Assembly (NCBI GenBank): GCA_025175895.1
Contig: CM046004.1
Location: 2,480,001 to 2,544,000 of the forward strand
Reading direction: 5' to 3'
DNA length: 64,000 nucleotides
Origin: Wurfbainia villosa
Taxonomy: Eukaryota; Streptophyta; Magnoliopsida; Zingiberales; Zingiberaceae
The notes beneath the pieces are model-generated. The model had not been told where the DNA came from and ran no database searches. It saw only the letters and a list, made by a program, of their open reading frames with translations. Positions 36,735-47,996 of this stretch are shown here, one piece after another; within the stretch, counting starts at the first letter, position 1, and each line of letters begins with the position of its first letter. The position numbers were made by a program, and so were the translations under genes.

Positions 36735-38452
36735 ACAGTGATAACACAGAATTCACACCGCACCAAAAAATAGAATGATTTATTTGGTTTATAGTTCCCT
36801 TTACTATTAATCCAAGGTTAGTATATTTCTCTTAATCAGATAATTTCCAGAGACAGAAAAACCTTTCACAGTAACATTTCATTTACAAAATGTTGAGCGG
36901 AAACAAACAATAGAATAATGAGAAAAGAAAATCTCTTTTTAAGATAAATCTCTACTTCGAGCTTTGTAGATGGGTTCTAGTGAAAGGAGATGCACTTTTC
37001 GAGGTTCTCTTTTGAAACCTAACATCATTATAACCTTCTTATGAGTATTCGGATTTCTATAGATTCTTCGTATGCCAATTGATTGATCTTGTAACTTTCA
37101 GTCGACTGTTTCAAATGCTTGATGTTGATTTGCTAGTTGAGCAGTCGTTAGGCTTTGAGTTGATTGTTTTGCTTCAAATAATCAACTGATAGTATTTAGT
37201 CAAGTAGCATAGTTAATTGCCAAAATCCTAAACTCACTTGGGATTTGATTATAACTAACGCGAAGCCTTACGTGGTTTGTGTATATCAGTCGACTATTAT
37301 ATTTCTATCAATTGATCGATGTGAAAAACCTTGAACGAATTTATGATTTGGCTCCAACAATCAACTATTGTCCATCATACAATAATACTCATGCATTCTC
37401 TTTGTCTTGTCTTGTACAATAATCACTTGAGATACTATTTCTCTTCTATTTTACTGAATGAGTCATGCCTGATTTCTTTTACCCTCGTCTCTCATTTACT
37501 CATGCTAGAGGAATCCCTTGTTTCCTAAATTTTCATCCAGCATTTGATCTTCTGATCTGTCAGTGCTCCTTTTTTCGCTAAGAATATGATCTCTTACATT
37601 CTCAAACTTCCTTTCTAAACATTCGGTTACCAAATCTAATATGACTTCTTCTATGCTAAGAATCCAATCTACAAACTTTTTGAATTTATCATCTCTGTCA
37701 AACTTTTTTTTTCTTGAATGCTCAAAAATCATATTAGACTTTACAATTTTATCAAAATTATATATATGATTACCGTATAGAGCATGATTGCACCAATAAA
37801 TTTAATTGACCATATTGCGTATTGAACGAAGGTAAATAAACTCTTAATAAATCCAACGCTAAATTTACTCAAGAATATTTAATTCATTTAGAACCTCATA
37901 TATCTTAAATCCACCTCACAATTATATTTTTCATGTATGTCCCTACCATTTTAAATTGTTTTGTCACAATAATCAAATTAATTACCCTTCAAAGATACAG
38001 TGTAATGATAGAATGCTCATATAATTTTTAAAGCATATCTAATTCGATCTTTAGTTACTGTGGACTTATAAAGTTTTTTTCCTTCAAATATAATGATAAA
38101 TCTTAAAATATTGTATTGTTGAGCCACTTAATGCGAACTCTTCTCAATTTATCTTGATAACTGATAGAAATTTTATATGAAACTGAATCGATTATCCACA
38201 AAATTAATTGGATCGAAAATTTAAATATCTCACGTCAACTGAACAAAATAAAACAATGGTAAAAGGATTGGAATGGGAACCTCCATCATCTTGACACCAT
38301 CAGGGTGACTTAGTTGCGTGAACTCATCTTTTCAATTTTTTTCTTTATTGTGCTTTATTAAAAAATATATATATTCAAGAAGAAAATGATCAAATCAAAA
38401 AAAATTGACAAAAATCAAAAGGGCATCAATCATATTTCTTATATCATCAAAA
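36735..38452. other. Intergenic with fragments related to the 35-kb element
   Basis: About 37070-37330 has further AGTCGACTG/CAACTGAT-type motifs like those at 35600-35880, so it is probably another decayed copy. About 37950-38130 resembles the 225-bp unit family. No gene. Confidence 0.4.
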
Positions 38453-38678
38453 GGTGAGAATCCGTCCATCTAACGGCCTTCTATCACTCGTCCCAGAACT
38501 ATTGGTGAGAGGGAGGATACATCGGAGGTGAGACACAGCCCCTTGATTTGGTGGCAAGGGTAGAGAAGGGTTCATCTGAAACCAAAGGAGTCTCTCATCC
38601 GACATCGAACCCATGCGTTCTCAACAAACATTATCCTACCCTTACCATCGAGCTATCCCCGTGGAGACATCATATTTC
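38453..38678 (-). mobile_element. tRNA-derived SINE-like copy, best preserved boxes
   Basis: On the minus strand from about 38675: CACGGGGATAGCTCGATGG, where TAGCTCGATGG is a good A-box, then GGTTCGATGTC (B-box) about 40 bases on, and the family body ending near GGCCGTTAGATGGACGGATT. This is the clearest evidence that the dispersed family is tRNA-derived. Confidence 0.65.
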
Positions 38679-39959
38679 TTATATCGAAAATACTCTCATT
38701 CTAAGTTGTTATAGTTGTTGCATAGGTATATATGGATAAAATAAATTAATTCAATTTGATCAAAAATATTATAGATAGTATTTTTATATTAAATTTTATA
38801 CTTACATTTATTAATCAGTTTTTCTTTATTAAATTTTTTCTATTCAAGAAGAAAATGACCAAATTGAAAGTTTTTTTTGACAAAAATCAAAAGGGTACCA
38901 ATCATATTTTTTATATCGAAAATACTCTTTTTTTTTGCTAAAATAAATTAATTTAATACGATCAAAAATATTATACATAAAGTGTTTAATATTAATTTTT
39001 TTTATCAACTTATTTAAAATTATCTAAACTTAATTAAGATCGTTTTAACACGATCAAAAGCATTGTAAAATTGTCTTAACAACTACTAATTGCTATATTA
39101 TTATAGTTGGTACAACAGTTAAGGCGATTTTAATCGTACCAAAATGATTTTGATAAAAATTAAATAATTGTAACTAAGTTGATAGAACAAATTTAATAAA
39201 AAAAAGTATGTACTCTCTATATAATATTTTTTATCAAGTTAAATCAAATTATTTTAATATGTTGTATAGATACTCCATATTTACTATAATAGTATTTTAT
39301 AAAAGAGTATTTTTTTTTGTTTCATACGAAATATAAGTCATTCAAATACCTTTTTTTAATTTAATTTTTACCCTCTTATTATAACATAAAATCTAAATGC
39401 TCATATATTTAAAATACACCGGCATGGCTCTTCTTTGTTTGTTTTAGCATTCCAAACAAAATAAAAAAACATGCCGTGGCACGGCTTCCACACCCCTAGC
39501 ACCTTTTTGATTTGCCAAGCAATCTAATGTTTTTTTTTAATTGATATCAACAAATATTTCACTTCTATAAAAAAAAAATTATGGAAAATAAATAAAAAAT
39601 ATTCAAAATGAACCATTCAAAAATTTAGTAATTTAAGATTTATTATTCTATTGAAAATAAAGATTAAATTAAAAATATTTTAAAAATTATATAAACATTC
39701 TATCGCTGCACCTGGTGTGACAACATGAGAAAGGGCCTTTGAAATAAAAAAAAATAATAGCATATATATAATATATATTAAAAAAAATTCTGCTATAATT
39801 TTTTTTCATTAGTCACTTCATTTATATTTAATTTACAAGGGGAAAATATAATGTATCTAATAATATGAGAGGATAATACAATGACTTAAAAAAACTTAAT
39901 TACGATAAAAAATAAGTCCATTTATTATTTTGCTCATCAACTGTAACTTTTCATAAAAT
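38679..39959. other. Intergenic AT-rich sequence, no gene seen
   Basis: Two diverged copies of an AAATGAC/ATCAAA-AAATTGACAAAAATC-type segment (about 38340-38450 and 38830-38940) flank the SINE. Otherwise very AT-rich. Confidence 0.35.
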
Positions 39960-40173
39960 GTTAGAATCGTCAACCTAACGGCTGCTATTGGTCTGTCCCA
40001 TAGCCATTGTGAGGAAGATAAATCACGGGGATCCTATGGGTTATGATGTAATAGTCAAAATACGTGGAGAGCATCTAAATCCAATAAAGGACTTTAGACC
40101 TCCTCCGAAATCGATCTTTGTCTTATCCGCAAGCTCCGCCGTGCCTTAGCCACCACATCATCCCCGTGGGGAC
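39960..40173 (-). mobile_element. tRNA-derived SINE-like copy
   Basis: Minus strand from about 40173: CCACGGGGATGATGTGGTGG start, the family body with GATCCCCGTGATTTATCTTC, and end near GCCGTTAGGTTGACGATTCT. The B-box is degraded in this copy. Confidence 0.55.
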
Positions 40174-42132
40174 CTCAACTACAACTTTCATTTGTAGTTG
40201 TTGATAAAAATTACATGAGATTTTTTTTTGATGTGATCTTATAGTTGAACAATATTATTGAAGTGTTATACAAACAAAACAAAGAGATATATTTCATGAG
40301 AAATAATTTGAAAAAATTAACAATGTGATATCTTCACTGAACGAGGTATGAATAAAAAGAAGAAATTAAAAAGAATTGAGAATATATTTTGGGGTTCACA
40401 TTATAATACATTATTGAGTTTGATATACTTGTATCTTTTAATTATTGATGTCATTTTTATTTGTTAAAGATGAAGAAAAAGATCATAAGCAAAGAGTGCA
40501 AATAAATAATCTAATAGAATTAATGATAAAATATGAATTCGTATAGATGCATTTACTCAAGAATATCTTGGGAGTCATGAATAATTTTTTACAGGCTTTG
40601 CCAAAAAAAAAATCAAGACATTGTAAATGTCATGATTCTTATAAGATCAAAATAAACATCAATTACAAATCATAAGTAGCAATCAATTTTCCGAGATTGC
40701 AGGGATTAACGAGTTTGCTAGAAGGACGGTTCAATTGAAGAAATATCAATATATTTTTTAATATATTTTCTTTTAAAGTTAACATTGATATTATTCATTG
40801 CAACTGCACTGTAAAAATAATATTTTCAGTAATGAAAATAATCAAAATCTTACTTCGTAATCGATTAGGAAATGATATATACTAAATGATGGTTTGATAT
40901 CATATATTAAGAAAGAAGTGTCTGATACAATTGATAATAGAACTATTATTCAATATTTTCAAACTATGAAAACTCAAAAAATATTATTGTAAAAACATAC
41001 GAAATTAATATATATCTTTTATTATAGATTTTATGTTATATTATTTTTTTTAAAATTTATTGAATCGATCATCCAATTTGAAAGTCCGGGCTACGCCACT
41101 GCACCAATCCCAAAAGCAAATGCAATCTAATGCCCATTAAAAAATGGATCCAAATCCATTTTTAGAGCAGTAGCAGGACGTCTAATTCGATTTTTAAATA
41201 TTTCCGATTTGATCTTCCATGAATTTTTTTTTTCCAAATAGAATAATAAATCCAGTACTACAATTTATCTCATCGAAATGGATCCACTCACTTTAATAAA
41301 TAAAAAAAAACCACTTGAAAAGCGAATTATCCAATAGTTTAATTTAAATGCGTGCGCGCGATTTTCACGTTTGATTCGCTCCTCCACATAAAATTAATAC
41401 GAACGATTTTTTTAAAGGACAATTTACTGAACCAAACTCCTAAATTTATCTAATAATTAAATTATCATATCATACTTTTTAAATTAATAAATGGTAAACT
41501 AATTTTTTAAAATACCCCTCGAGCTTATTCATTTTACCTGAACTAAATTGAATGTAAAAAATAAAAACTAGAGATCTCGCAGCTAGCTCATTGTAATCTA
41601 TAGCTTCAAAATTTATTATTTGATCAGACAATCACTCGACTGAGTAGCCAACTCGCTATGAGATTGAGATCATCATCGCCACCATAGCTAATCAATCGAG
41701 AAATCGAATTGGTTGTAAAATCATAATCGTCTAGTCTAGACAAATAATAGTGAAAAATCAAAATTAATTTATAGTCATTCGACTGAGTGATTATGAAATT
41801 GTAACCATTACGACAGAGCAATCGAGCAACTAAATTGACCCTAAAATTACTAGTACCTAGTCAAGTTACTATAAAAAATAAAAAAAAAAAATTAACTTCC
41901 AATCACTTTACTAAACAACTGTTAATTAAATCACTAAACAATGGAGCCATTGTGCTTGATATAAAATCCTAATAACCTAATTAAGTAGCCGTGCAAATTG
42001 AAAGTTAACTCGCAACTGCTCGATCAAGCGGACGTAAAGTCGTGGCTAGGCAATCACATGCGAGGTTTTTACTCTTCTTCCATTTGAAAACTAAAGTGCT
42101 TAATTTGAATATATATATATATATATATAATA
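40174..42132. other. Intergenic AT-rich sequence, no gene seen
   Basis: About 41160-41290 resembles the 225-bp unit family. About 41630-42050 has repeated short 'CAATCACTCGACTGAGTAGCC'-like phrases (in parts ATCGAGCAAC, GTCGAGT) but no open frame of substance. A TA microsatellite lies at 42109-42129. Confidence 0.4.
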
Positions 42133-43122
42133 TCTCATTATCCATCGTCCGATCTAATGTGCATTGTTGAAGCTAAGACACTGAGAGACAGAGTTTTACA
42201 GTAGTAGAGGATTTGGGTGGACTTCTCTGGCGATGAAGACTATTTTGGACAAACTTCTCTGACTCGGATGAAGACTAATTCGGATGAAGGCTGCTGACTC
42301 GGATGAAGACTACTGATTCGAATAGAATGAAGAGATTTTGATAAGGCGAAAACATCCGCTCTCATTCTTCAAGCTCATCAACCGAAAATGCCGATTAGAA
42401 AAGATCACTATAGCCGCGGGGAAGAAACCTGAGAAGTAAATACAAGTTAGGGGGCGCCGAGAGGGATCTCGGCAATACCCCTCGGATGATCAAGTTAGGG
42501 CCAACAAAAGAAAAGAGAAAGACACAAAAAGAGGAGTGTAGAGCGCACTTCTAGCGGACTTCCTCCAATTACCTTTATATAAGTTGAAAAATCCATACAA
42601 ACCCTAACAGATTTGTATGAGAGATGTGGGCTCTTCAATATGACAATTTGACATGTTAAGGAGTGATAGTGTCCACTATCTCATTAAATGTGGTAGGCAT
42701 ATGAGACTTAATTAATGTACCATGCGTGGTTGATGGGATCGAGATAAAGCTCCATCAATGCGACGGATGTGTCCCCTCAATATAGGTGTGTGGGGATGTC
42801 TATCTGCCACACGGTGTTCCTACCTCAACGGTCTTGATAAATGATTTGCATATGTCGCCTATGACAAGCATATTGGCTGAGGCACGTATCTGTCGAGATA
42901 CGAGTGAAAATATTCCTACCAAGACGTGTCTTGCATCTGTCAAGACATGAGTAAAGATACTCCTGTCAAGACATATGTCTGTCAAGACGTGCCTTGCATC
43001 TGCCGAGACATGAGTAAAGATGACCCCCTTTCATGGATTCCGTAGCAAGGTATTATATCTGCATCATGCACTATAGCTTAATCCTTGGACCTTAAAAAAT
43101 CAATAGTGAACAATGGAGATGT
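42133..43122. mobile_element. Short palindromic MITE-like repeat, copy A, split by a solo LTR
   Basis: The two halves (42133-42164 and 43067-43122) together give the family order CATTATCCATCGTCCGATC, then CACTATAGCTTAATCC, then a GTGAAC...GATGTTCAC end. The same order is found uninterrupted at 54630-54730. The 902-bp LTR at 42165 sits in the middle. Confidence 0.5.
42165..43066 (+). mobile_element. Solo LTR 1 (902 bp)
   Basis: Starts TGTTGAAGCTAAGAC and ends TCTGCATCA. Flanks are TGCAT and TGCAC, a 4-of-5 target duplication. A TATA-box-like TTTATATAAG lies at about 42571-42580, as expected inside an LTR. The segment 'GAGAGGGATCTCGGCAATACCC' (in part GGGATCTCGGCAA) has a relative in the neighbouring LTR at 43179. 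No coding sequence. The evidence is the termini, flanks and kinship to its neighbour. Confidence 0.6.
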
Positions 43123-43178
43123 TCACAAATATATATATAAACAATCTCCTATATAAAATCATCTGTGAACATATCCAT

Positions 43179-44163
43179 TGTTGTCTGTCGAGATGGTGAT
43201 GGTGAGGTGACCCGGTGGCAAAAGCGGCAAGAGCCGACAACTCTTGTGAGAAGGTGTGATGTGGAGAAAAATCGAGAACAGCTGGAGCGTCAACTTCACA
43301 GATGGCCGAGCCGAATGAATGAAAACCGAGCCGAATAGAGGTCCTGCAAGACAACAAACGGTTAAGGGTGTCAAGAGAGATCTCGGCAAGGCCCTCCGAC
43401 GCTCAAGGCAGGAAATTTGTATGAAGACGGAGAAGAAAATGGAGAGGTGAAATTGGGAGTGTGCAAACCTGCCTTCTCCTCCCAGGGGAAGCCATATATA
43501 TAGTGGGGGAGCTCCACTGTCAATGAAGGTGATATGACCTCAGAGAGACGTACACCACGATCATTACCCTCGTAACTGTAGCAGACGCATAGACTGCAAT
43601 TAATGCACATCGCGCAGTTGATAGGAGACAAATCATAATTAAGGCCGCAACCATCCCTCTGAAACCTAGCGGAGACATCTGCTTTTGCACGTGGGTTGCA
43701 ATTAATACGCGTCGCGTGGTTGATAGGAGGCAAATCCTAATTAATGCCGCAGTCATCCATCTGAACCCTAACAGAGGGGTTTGCCTTTTTGTCGGAGAGA
43801 GACGATGAGGAGGATTGCCAGGTCAGCTCGTGAGTATGAAATAATCGCCTTCTCCTTTGTTTGAATAAGATAGTTTATATGGAGAAATCGTATGTCAGAG
43901 ATGATATGTCTTTCTCGAGATGTAAGGTGGATGAAACGAGAAACATTCAGCATAATAGAAGTCTGAGCCGAGACGCGGGGCGTCTGACATAATAGAAGTC
44001 CAGGCCGAGACGCGGGGCGTCTGACATAATAGAAGTCCGAGCCGAGACGCGAGACGTCTGGCATAATAGAAGTCCGAGCCGAGACACGGGGCGTCTGACA
44101 TAATAGAAGACGTGGTAGATCCAATCTGCTTACCTAGTCATAAGTTAGTTTTTCCTGGTATCA
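43179..44163 (+). mobile_element. Solo LTR 2 (985 bp) with perfect TCCAT TSD
   Basis: Starts TGTTGTCTGTCGAGATGG and ends TCCTGGTATCA. Flanked by the identical pentamer TCCAT (43174-43178 and 44164-44168). It contains 'GAGAGATCTCGGCAAGGCCC' (related to solo LTR 1), a TATATATAG motif at about 43494, and a 37-bp tandem repeat near its 3' end. There are no internal genes and no second LTR, so it is a solo LTR left by recombination. Confidence 0.7.
43951..44109 (+). repeat. 37-bp tandem repeat, four units, in solo LTR 2
   Basis: CATAATAGAAG recurs at 43951, 43988, 44025, 44062 and 44099, exactly every 37 bp. Each unit includes AGACGCGGGGCGTCT, a 6-bp stem with a GGG loop. The repeat creates spurious repetitive frames on the minus strand. 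Confidence 0.9.
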
Positions 44164-44247
44164 TCCATTATCGATCGTCGATTGGGTGAACACTATATCT
44201 CAATCCTTAAATCCTAAAGGATCGGACGATAGATAATGAAGGTGTTC

Positions 44248-44250
<3 letters not shown>

Positions 44251-44334
<84 letters not shown>
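44251..44334. repeat. (TA)n microsatellite, 84 bp
   Basis: Forty-two uninterrupted TA units, abutting the end of palindromic repeat copy B. This length is likely to be polymorphic. Confidence 0.95.
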
Positions 44335-44337
<3 letters not shown>

Positions 44338-44339
44338 GA

Positions 44340-44930
44340 TATCATGCACGATAGGTATTTACGCGACTGGTAATGTACAATAATCTTCTTTGCATTATCA
44401 TCGTTGTTCGATTTGATTCTGATCGCAATCCGACTGAATTGCGACCGCGATTGGGTTGCATTTTGGTATGATCGTGTGCGGTCGTAGTCCGATCGCAGTC
44501 GTGGGTTTGCTGTTGACGGTGAGGATGATACAGACGACTCCGACAGATTCAAGAATAGATTATAACTTACTCGACGAAAGTACTATGTATTTTTTTTTTA
44601 TTATTTTGCAAATCTCGGATTGGACGGTGGAGATGGAATCGCACGTGCGTGACTACAAATCTACCATTTGATCGTGCAGAATGCACCATAATTGAGAATG
44701 TACAGTGTCATCTTACTTGATCTCTCCCGTGATGCTCTTCGATGGCGGATACATATTACAGTCAATCTCTGAATCTGTCGGATCACTTGTGTCATTCTCG
44801 TCATAATATTGTCGTCGACAACACTGGAATCCCGACAACGACTCCCTCCTACGATTAGATCGAATTACGATAGTGACACATCCCGATATCACAATCATAA
44901 TTGAATTGAATTCCAATCAAAATTCGATAA
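44340..44930. repeat. GATCGGATT-family repeat with inverted arms
   Basis: The segment at about 44528-44600 (CTCCGACAGATTCAAGAATA and following) recurs inverted at about 44705-44800 (reverse complement TCCGACAGATTCAGAGATTG). Vocabulary such as 'CGATCGCAGTC' and 'GATTATAAC' is shared with 1-1300. Probably a non-autonomous element of the same family. Confidence 0.45.
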
Positions 44931-45746
44931 AATTGCACCTCGACACATCCAAAAAATATAGAACCGCCACATTAACGGCCCTCATCGCTTCCTACTCCTA
45001 CGTGTGGAGAGAAATTAGTGTCGGTGACTTGAAATCGAATCATCGATAAACTGATGGTCACCTCTAAAAATCAATCTCTTACCTTTTAAATCTTAACATA
45101 ACTATGTTGCTTAGCCGACGGAAATGATTAATTTACGCAAAACCACCCAATACTTCTTATATTATTCGGAAAAAAAAACAAAACAAAAGGAATAGTGAGT
45201 TACGGAAATAAATGCTACGATTAATAATGATTACAGGTGGGAGTCACGTGGAAGCGTACCTCGGTGTCAGATTCGTCCATCCCAGCTGACTCGTCAGGGC
45301 CCCATCAGTTGGCCCATTCACAATTATTCCACCCATCGTGTCTTTCATTTTGTCAGGGTGCGTACATATACGTACGGTACGTGTATGCAAAAACAAAAGA
45401 CAGACGCACGCAGAGAGATTATTAAAGAGAGTAAGTAGGTAGGGTTCTTGCAGTAGGCCTGGGAATTTTGGCAACGATGAGTCGAATCCAATCGTCGAAT
45501 CCAATCGTGTCTCTTCAGTATCAAGAGGACAAAGCCAAGATCCATGGCCAATAATTGCCCTTATTGGGCATGGCGGTGCACAAAGAGAAATAAAACGACT
45601 GTGACATTGGCTGAGTGAAATAACGAGTTAACAACGTTATTATAAGAAGGTTACTTTAATCCTTAGAAATATAGATGGAGAATTACAACAGTTCATATGA
45701 AGCAAAAAAAAATAAAATAAAAAATAAAATTATACTTAACGTACCA
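44931..45746. other. Intergenic; promoter-like unique block at 45230-45560
   Basis: 44940-45010 resembles the 225-bp unit family. 45230-45560 is of balanced composition, not obviously repetitive, and has a G-box CACGTG at 45245 and TCAGGGCCCCATC-type sequence. It may be the remains of a promoter, but no gene follows on either strand. Confidence 0.35.
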
Positions 45747-45875
45747 TCACTGACTGACAAGATTTGACGTGTTTATCGCATCGAGATCCTCCTCGGAGCC
45801 CTCGCAGATCCAGTGATGTTGCATCATTGGAGAAGAAGACTTATCCCACTGTTCCAGCTCGCCGGAGATATTGGC
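45747..45875 (-). pseudogene. Orphan exon-like C-terminal fragment
   Basis: A minus-strand frame ends at a stop at 45747-45749 and, over its last about 40 codons, has gene-like composition (GELEQWDKSSSPMM near the start, then GSEEDLDAIN, ending NLVSQ). Upstream the sequence turns AT-rich at once and I see no acceptor, start or partner exon. I do not recognise the protein. It could be the last exon of a gene whose body was removed, or chance. Confidence 0.3.
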
Positions 45876-46385
45876 CAAAGCAGATGTGTTGAACCAAAAA
45901 TAAAGATTCGTAAAAAAAAAAATGATTTTTTTATTAGCTTCGATTCGATGGATCTCTAATAAAATATTAAATAAATTCGAGATAAAATATACTTTACCGA
46001 TCAATAAAATAAATTTAAAAAAAAATACTCATATAGACAATTTTAACAACCGCAATATCATTGATTTATCATTTTTTTTTTAAATTATAAATATATTAGG
46101 ATTGAAAATCGAATAGTGAATATTTAGACGTTCTATCGTTGCACTATAAATTCGAAGGTCATAAAAAATTACTTTCAACGTAGAACCGTCACATTAACAA
46201 TCCTCCATCGTTGTCTCTATCGTGAAAGAGAATAAATTAAAACCCCAATTGACAAATACAAAAGAGAAGAGTCGTCGATAGTCCAAGATCATAACTTTCT
46301 TAGAAATTGATCCATATAGTATAGATCCCTTTACACTTGACAATTGAATTAGGCACGAATTAAAAAAAACTATTTTTGTACAAAA
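45876..46385. other. Intergenic; further SINE-like 3' segment
   Basis: 46185-46330 has the SINE family's 3' vocabulary (GAACCGTCACATTAACAATC and GAGAATAAATTA). No gene. Confidence 0.35.
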
Positions 46386-46600
46386 TATTAGAATTGCTAA
46401 CCTAACGACCCTCATCAATCCATTTTAGGACCATCGTGAGAGAGATAAATCATAAGTGATCTATAACTTCAACATGTATGACAGACGCAGTGGAAGGTAT
46501 TGTCCGAAGCATATATTTCCACTTTGCTTGCCACGGAATTCAACCCATACTCATTGTGCAAATGTCATACTATGCTTACCATCACACCATTCCTATAGAG
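46386..46600 (-). mobile_element. tRNA-derived SINE-like copy
   Basis: Minus strand from about 46600: TATAGGAATGGTGTGATGG, B-box-like GGGTTGAATTCCGTGG, and end near GGTCGTTAGGTTAGCAATTC. A truncated second copy follows at about 46615-46705. Confidence 0.55.
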
Positions 46601-46769
46601 AAAAAAACTACTTTTCTTCTACAAAAGATTATAACCACCAATCTAATAACCCCTCACAATCGGTCTCAATATTGTAAGAGGAAATAAATTACAGATGATC
46701 TACGACCACGATGCAAAACCTAAATAATATGGGGGACAAGTTCCAGACTAACATTTCCATTCAACAATT

Positions 46770-47105
46770 AGGTAGCGTTTGGTTGGTGGATTTGGAATGA
46801 GAAAATGAAAATAGGAATCATATAGAGTGTTTGATTAATGAATTTAGAAAGGAGAGTTTGAGAATCAATTCTAAATAATTGAGAATCAATAAAACCCATT
46901 TCACATGATGGATTTGGATTTCATTTCCGTTATGCTCGTCAACGCTCAAATGATCGTCTTAAGATTGATCAATAATCGCTGATAGCTTCCATTCCCAACT
47001 TATAAACTAAACAACATTATTAAAATGATTAAATCCATTCTCATTACAATCTAATAATAAATCTGTTCTCGTTCTTATTCTCACCTTCAAATCAAACGTC
47101 ACCTG
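46770..47105. mobile_element. MITE with GCGTTTGGTT-type ends
   Basis: Left end GGTAGCGTTTGGTTGG; the right end in reverse complement is GGTGACGTTTGATTTG. The interior, rich in GAATGAGAA and ATTCTCA, is partly self-complementary. Ends of this kind are common in plant Tourist/hAT MITEs. I could not find a clear target duplication, so the class is open. Confidence 0.5.
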
Positions 47106-47996
47106 CGAATCGACTATAAATCTGCTCTGCATTCATTGGTGCACCATTCCTGTAGAGCTACTTTTTTTTTTTTGATGAAAAAAAAAACTACTTTTGATGC
47201 TCTCGTTGGGAGAGAGAGAGAGAAAGCACAAAGGTTACTGAGACAAGAACGACAGTACATGTTCTAGGAATTTTGCAGAAGAGAGGATATGAAATATGTA
47301 AAAGTATTGCATTTCAACATTACTCTTTTGTCCGATGTAACTAAACAACTGGAATATCTGTGACTTTTTCTCACTATTACAGATGAGGATGGCATAGGAA
47401 ATAACAAATGAAATTCACAAGAGATTTAAAAAAAAATGATAATAAAGTAGGCTGTCATTCATGATTGACCTCATAACGACAAGAAAAAGGTACACTAAGA
47501 ATTGTGAAGCATCAATTGTTTCAATGTCCCTTGGAATAATGAAGGAATCTAGCTGTGATTGTAACATGCTGAAAATTACATAATAACACCTATTGAAATA
47601 TATGCTGAAACCCTAAAGTAGGCGGTGGTCAGTCAGCAGCTGTTTTCATTTGATCATTTTTGTTCCCCTGTCATCGCAGCATCATCAAGGATAAACATGA
47701 TTCAGAATAATTATTGTATGTGCAGCAGGAAAAATACAGCATCAAGAAATGCATGCATGTGTTCATCGACCATAGGAGGAGACATTCTTCCAAGTGATAG
47801 ACAACATACACTGAAACCTTTGATTTAGGATAACTCGCAATTTAATGGGCTTGTGAATACTACTATCTTTCACATTGATTGGTAGAGTTCTGTGGTTGCC
47901 ACCACTGAGAGTGCCAGGTGCAGATTTTACACACTAGAACTATCATTTTAAGCAAAATATAGGAAGTTTGAAGGTCATATTGAGGTGTATGTGGGC
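47106..47996. other. Intergenic and PEX3 3' flank
   Basis: No gene recognised. A short GA microsatellite (GAGAGAGAGAGAGA) lies at about 47211. The PEX3 3' UTR should lie at the right end of this stretch. Confidence 0.4.

Larger units (their letters stand above)
43166..44250. mobile_element. Short palindromic MITE-like repeat, copy B, split by a solo LTR
   Basis: The halves 43166-43178 and 44164-44250 give ATCCATTATCGATCGTCGATT, CACTATATCTCAATCC and GGATCGGACGATAGATAATG, ending GGTGTTCATG directly before a TA microsatellite. This is the same family as the repeats at 42133, 54461 and 54630. Confidence 0.55.

Noticed and set aside
38453..38678. Possible tRNA gene
   Set aside because: A and B boxes are present, but no cloverleaf with acceptor stem can be drawn and the sequence continues into a dispersed repeat body. 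It is a SINE, not a tRNA gene.
43768..44124. Minus-strand repetitive frames and a possible CRISPR-like array
   Set aside because: The 37-bp units are contiguous with no unique spacers, and the context is a plant LTR. It is a minisatellite.
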